From Cribrihabitans_A neustonicus (lineage in GTDB: Bacteria; Pseudomonadota; Alphaproteobacteria; Rhodobacterales; Rhodobacteraceae), in assembly GCF_048820895.1 (NCBI RefSeq), contig NZ_JBMERQ010000006.1, positions 1 to 64,000 of the forward strand: a stretch of DNA of 64,000 nt, read 5' to 3'. Shown piece after piece: positions 61,924-64,000 of the stretch. Every line of letters begins with the position of its first letter. The stretch's first letter is position 1. A program made the translations under genes and the position numbers. The notes under the pieces were generated by a model. It did not search any database. It had not been told where the DNA came from and saw only the letters and a program-made list of their open reading frames with translations.

Positions 61924-63027
61924 ATGGCCAGCCCATCTCCCAAACCCATCATCGACCTTGCGGGCGTCACCAAGTCCTTCGGAAGCTTCCAGGCTTTGAA
62001 AGGCATCGATGCAACCATCCACGAGGGCGAGTTCTTTTCGCTGCTGGGTCCCTCGGGCTGCGGCAAGACAACCCTGCTGCGGATGATCGCGGGGTTCGAG
62101 GCGCCCACGGAGGGCACCATCGTGATCGCAGGCCAGGACATGGCAGGTGTTCCCGCCAACCGCCGCCCCACAAATATGGTGTTCCAGTCCTATGCGATCT
62201 TTCCGCATCTGAGCGTGGCGGAGAACGTCGGCTATGGGTTGAAAACCCGAAGGCTGCCCAAGGCGGAGATCGCCCGCGAAGTGGAGCAGGCGCTCCGGAT
62301 GGTGGATCTGGGCGGGCTGGGCGCCCGTGCGGCGCATGAGCTGTCGGGCGGCCAGCGCCAGCGGGTTGCGCTTGCCCGGGCACTGGTGATGAAGCCCAAG
62401 GTGGTGCTGCTGGATGAGCCGCTGTCGGCGCTCGACAAGAAGCTGCGCGACCAGATGCAGGTGGAGCTCCGCCAGCTGCAGCAACGGCTCGGCATTACCT
62501 TCATTCTGGTGACCCACGACCAGGAGGAGGCGCTGACCATGTCGGACCGCATTGCGGTAATGTTCGATGGCCGCATCGCCCAGCTGGCCACACCAGAGGA
62601 GCTGTACCGGCGTCCGGTGGACCGGCGCGTGGCCTCTTTCATTGGGGTGATGAATTTTCTCGACGCCCGCGCCACCGGACGGATGAACGGCCATCTGGCG
62701 CTCGACATCCCGGCGCTGGGCAGTATCGACTTGCCGTCGGCGCTGGTGCCAGAGGGACTGGATCTGCGGAATCTCGAAACCATCGGCATCCGTCCGGAGA
62801 TGCTGACCATCCTGTTTGACGGAAGCGAGCAGACCGAGCACGTCGCCAGGGGCGAGGTGACGGGTACCGCCTATTATGGCGACATGACCTATTACAGCGT
62901 GCGCCTGCCCGGCCACGCCGAGGATGTAACCATCTCGATGCGCAACACCGCAGGCCGGTCCATCGTGCCGCCGGGCAGCGAGGTGCCGGTGGGGTGGGGG
63001 GCGGATTCCATCGTGCTGTTCCAATAG
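61924..63027 (+). CDS. Pot-type ABC ATPase (PotA-like)
   Basis: A 367-residue ATPase. Walker A GPSGCGKTT, Q-loop VFQSYAIFPHL, signature LSGGQRQR, Walker B VLLDEPLSALD and FILVTHDQEEAL are complete, with a C-terminal TOBE-like domain. GGAGG at 61907-61911 supports the ATG at 61924; a TTG at 61915 is an alternative. A shared terminator separates it from the convergent binding protein. Confidence 0.88.
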   Translation: MASPSPKPIIDLAGVTKSFGSFQALKGIDATIHEGEFFSLLGPSGCGKTTLLRMIAGFEAPTEGTIVIAGQDMAGVPANRRPTNMVFQSYAIFPHLSVAENVGYGLKTRRLPKAEIAREVEQALRMVDLGGLGARAAHELSGGQRQRVALARALVMKPKVVLLDEPLSALDKKLRDQMQVELRQLQQRLGITFILVTHDQEEALTMSDRIAVMFDGRIAQLATPEELYRRPVDRRVASFIGVMNFLDARATGRMNGHLALDIPALGSIDLPSALVPEGLDLRNLETIGIRPEMLTILFDGSEQTEHVARGEVTGTAYYGDMTYYSVRLPGHAEDVTISMRNTAGRSIVPPGSEVPVGWGADSIVLFQ

Positions 63028-63077
63028 GCCGGGCCGCCGCGGCCCGCGGCCTTCATAAAAAGCACTGGCAAACAGGA

Positions 63078-63106
63078 AAACGCCCCGCCACACCGGCGGG
63101 GCGTTT
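63078..63106. terminator. Bidirectional terminator
   Basis: AAACGCCCCGCC pairs with GGCGGGGCGTTT over 12 bp around ACACC. The A and T ends serve both the ATPase gene (plus) and the binding-protein gene (minus). Confidence 0.9.
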
Positions 63107-63130
63107 CGTCACTGATGGCAGCGGCGGTTT

Positions 63131-64000
63131 TCAGAACCCGGCCTTGATCAGTTCGAATTCAGCGATCATTTTTTCGCGCAGCGCCGATGGCACCGGTGCC
63201 TGCCACAGGGTCTTGGCGCGCAGGCTTTCGCTGCTTTCGAGCCCCATCGCCGCCAGATCAGCGGCGTTCATCTCTGCCATCGCCTTGGCGTTGCCGTGAC
63301 CATAGCCCCAGCTGTTCACGAGGTAATTCGCGGTCTTCGGCTCCAGCCAGGCGTTAATGAAATCATAGAACTTGTCCTCCGACCCGGGCCCATCGGCCAG
63401 CTTTGCATAGCCGCACACCCAGCTGGACGCACCTTCCTCTGTGTCGCGCTTGATTGCAATCGGGTGGCCTTCATAGGTCATCGTCGAATAGGTCTCGTTC
63501 CAGGCCCAGGCGAGATAGACCTCGCCGCTCTGCATCAGCTGGGCCAGCGAGGCGCCGTCGGACCAGTAGGTGCGCACATTCTGATGCACCGCGCGCAGGA
63601 ATTCGGAGGCCGCCTGGAATTGCGCGTCCGTCGCGTTGGTCCAGTCCGTGACGCCTGTTGCCAGGAACCCCAGCGCATAGGCGTCATCCACGTTGTCCCC
63701 GATGGAGATCCGCCCCTGGTGCTTGGGGTCCGCAAAGACCTGCAGGCTGGCGACGTCCTCATCGCTCAGGTGCTCAGTGTGATAAGTGACTGCGGTGTTG
63801 CCCCAATCTGCCGGGATGAAGTAGCTCTGGCCATCCTTAGTATAGGCTTCAATGTCGCGGAAACTTGGCTCCAGCTCGTCCCAGCGCTCGATCTTGGAGG
63901 TGTCGAGCGGCGCCAGCAGCCCGGCCTCGATCCACTTCGGTACCGATTGTGAACAGGGGTGTACTACGTCGGCGCGGAACCCCGAGCGCAGTTTCTGGAA
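63131..64000 (-). CDS. Pot-type periplasmic binding protein (PotD-like), partial
   Basis: The C-terminal 289 codons of a polyamine/amine-binding protein; the N-terminus lies beyond the window. The visible part reads without a stop: SYFIPADWGNTAVTYHTEHL, then YTKDGQ before it and YLVNSWGYGHGN near the end, typical of PotD/PotF proteins. It faces the ATPase gene of the second importer, which has no other binding-protein gene in view, so it very likely serves that system. Confidence 0.85.
   Translation of the reverse strand, partial: FQKLRSGFRADVVHPCSQSVPKWIEAGLLAPLDTSKIERWDELEPSFRDIEAYTKDGQSYFIPADWGNTAVTYHTEHLSDEDVASLQVFADPKHQGRISIGDNVDDAYALGFLATGVTDWTNATDAQFQAASEFLRAVHQNVRTYWSDGASLAQLMQSGEVYLAWAWNETYSTMTYEGHPIAIKRDTEEGASSWVCGYAKLADGPGSEDKFYDFINAWLEPKTANYLVNSWGYGHGNAKAMAEMNAADLAAMGLESSESLRAKTLWQAPVPSALREKMIAEFELIKAGF

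Noticed and set aside
61741..63093. 450-codon minus-strand frame
   Set aside because: Antisense to the PotA-like ATPase with all ABC motifs on the other strand.

Overview
The window looks like DNA from a Roseobacter-group (Rhodobacterales) alphaproteobacterium. Its coding DNA is GC-rich, with compact, often 4-nt-overlapping operons. It carries two spermidine/putrescine-type ABC importers, an RpiR-controlled inositol regulon and a short CsgG/CsgF/curlin locus with an alphaproteobacterial CsgH-like protein. This placement rests on gene content and protein style; no rRNA or complete tRNA gene was seen.

Layout. 1-264: end of an IS3-family element. 479-15939: amine/polyamine catabolism and uptake. 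This part holds agmatinase, an FMO-like flavoprotein, RidA, a DUF1028 protein, an aldehyde dehydrogenase, a LysR regulator, a trimethylamine-dehydrogenase-type enzyme with the covalent-FMN cysteine, an ArgE-like deacylase, a divergent aspartase and PotABCD. 16128-17990: IS3 debris, including a 1330-bp element whose transposase is broken by a 43-bp palindromic insertion, next to a tRNA 3'-end-like fragment. 18428-23553: a curli-like amyloid operon (csgF, csgG, three curlin-repeat proteins, a 44-residue membrane peptide, csgH-like). An IS21 fragment follows, then EF-hand and CBS-domain proteins. 25460-31017 (minus strand): a translationally coupled four-gene operon for lysine 2,3-aminomutase, two ATP-grasp ligases and a GNAT-deacetylase-GNAT fusion. 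I regard this as the best candidate for an undescribed pathway. 31921-36219 (minus strand): an Mla/MCE lipid-transport operon. 36679-41477: MntR, then a divergent operon with a likely MntR box coding for a dihaem peroxidase-like protein and a PhnDCE-type ABC importer. 42068-54584: inositol catabolism and uptake with two IolR-type operators. 54903-58465: HtpX and a MerR-controlled flavoprotein-disulfide-reductase operon with a frameshift. 58971-64000: a Rieske oxygenase with a second Pot-type importer, cut by the window edge.

How the genes may work together. The first 16 kb imports polyamines or related amines and oxidises them through aldehydes. The iol block imports inositol and converts it towards central metabolism; iolA is not in this window. 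The Rieske/Pot block probably takes up and opens a quaternary or methylated amine. The kamA operon is predicted to make a beta-lysine-derived, ligase-assembled and acetylated small molecule. The mntR block suggests metal-responsive import through a transporter family usually linked to phosphonates. Between the metabolic blocks lie transposon remnants of at least three families (IS3, IS5, IS21), which points to repeated rearrangement.
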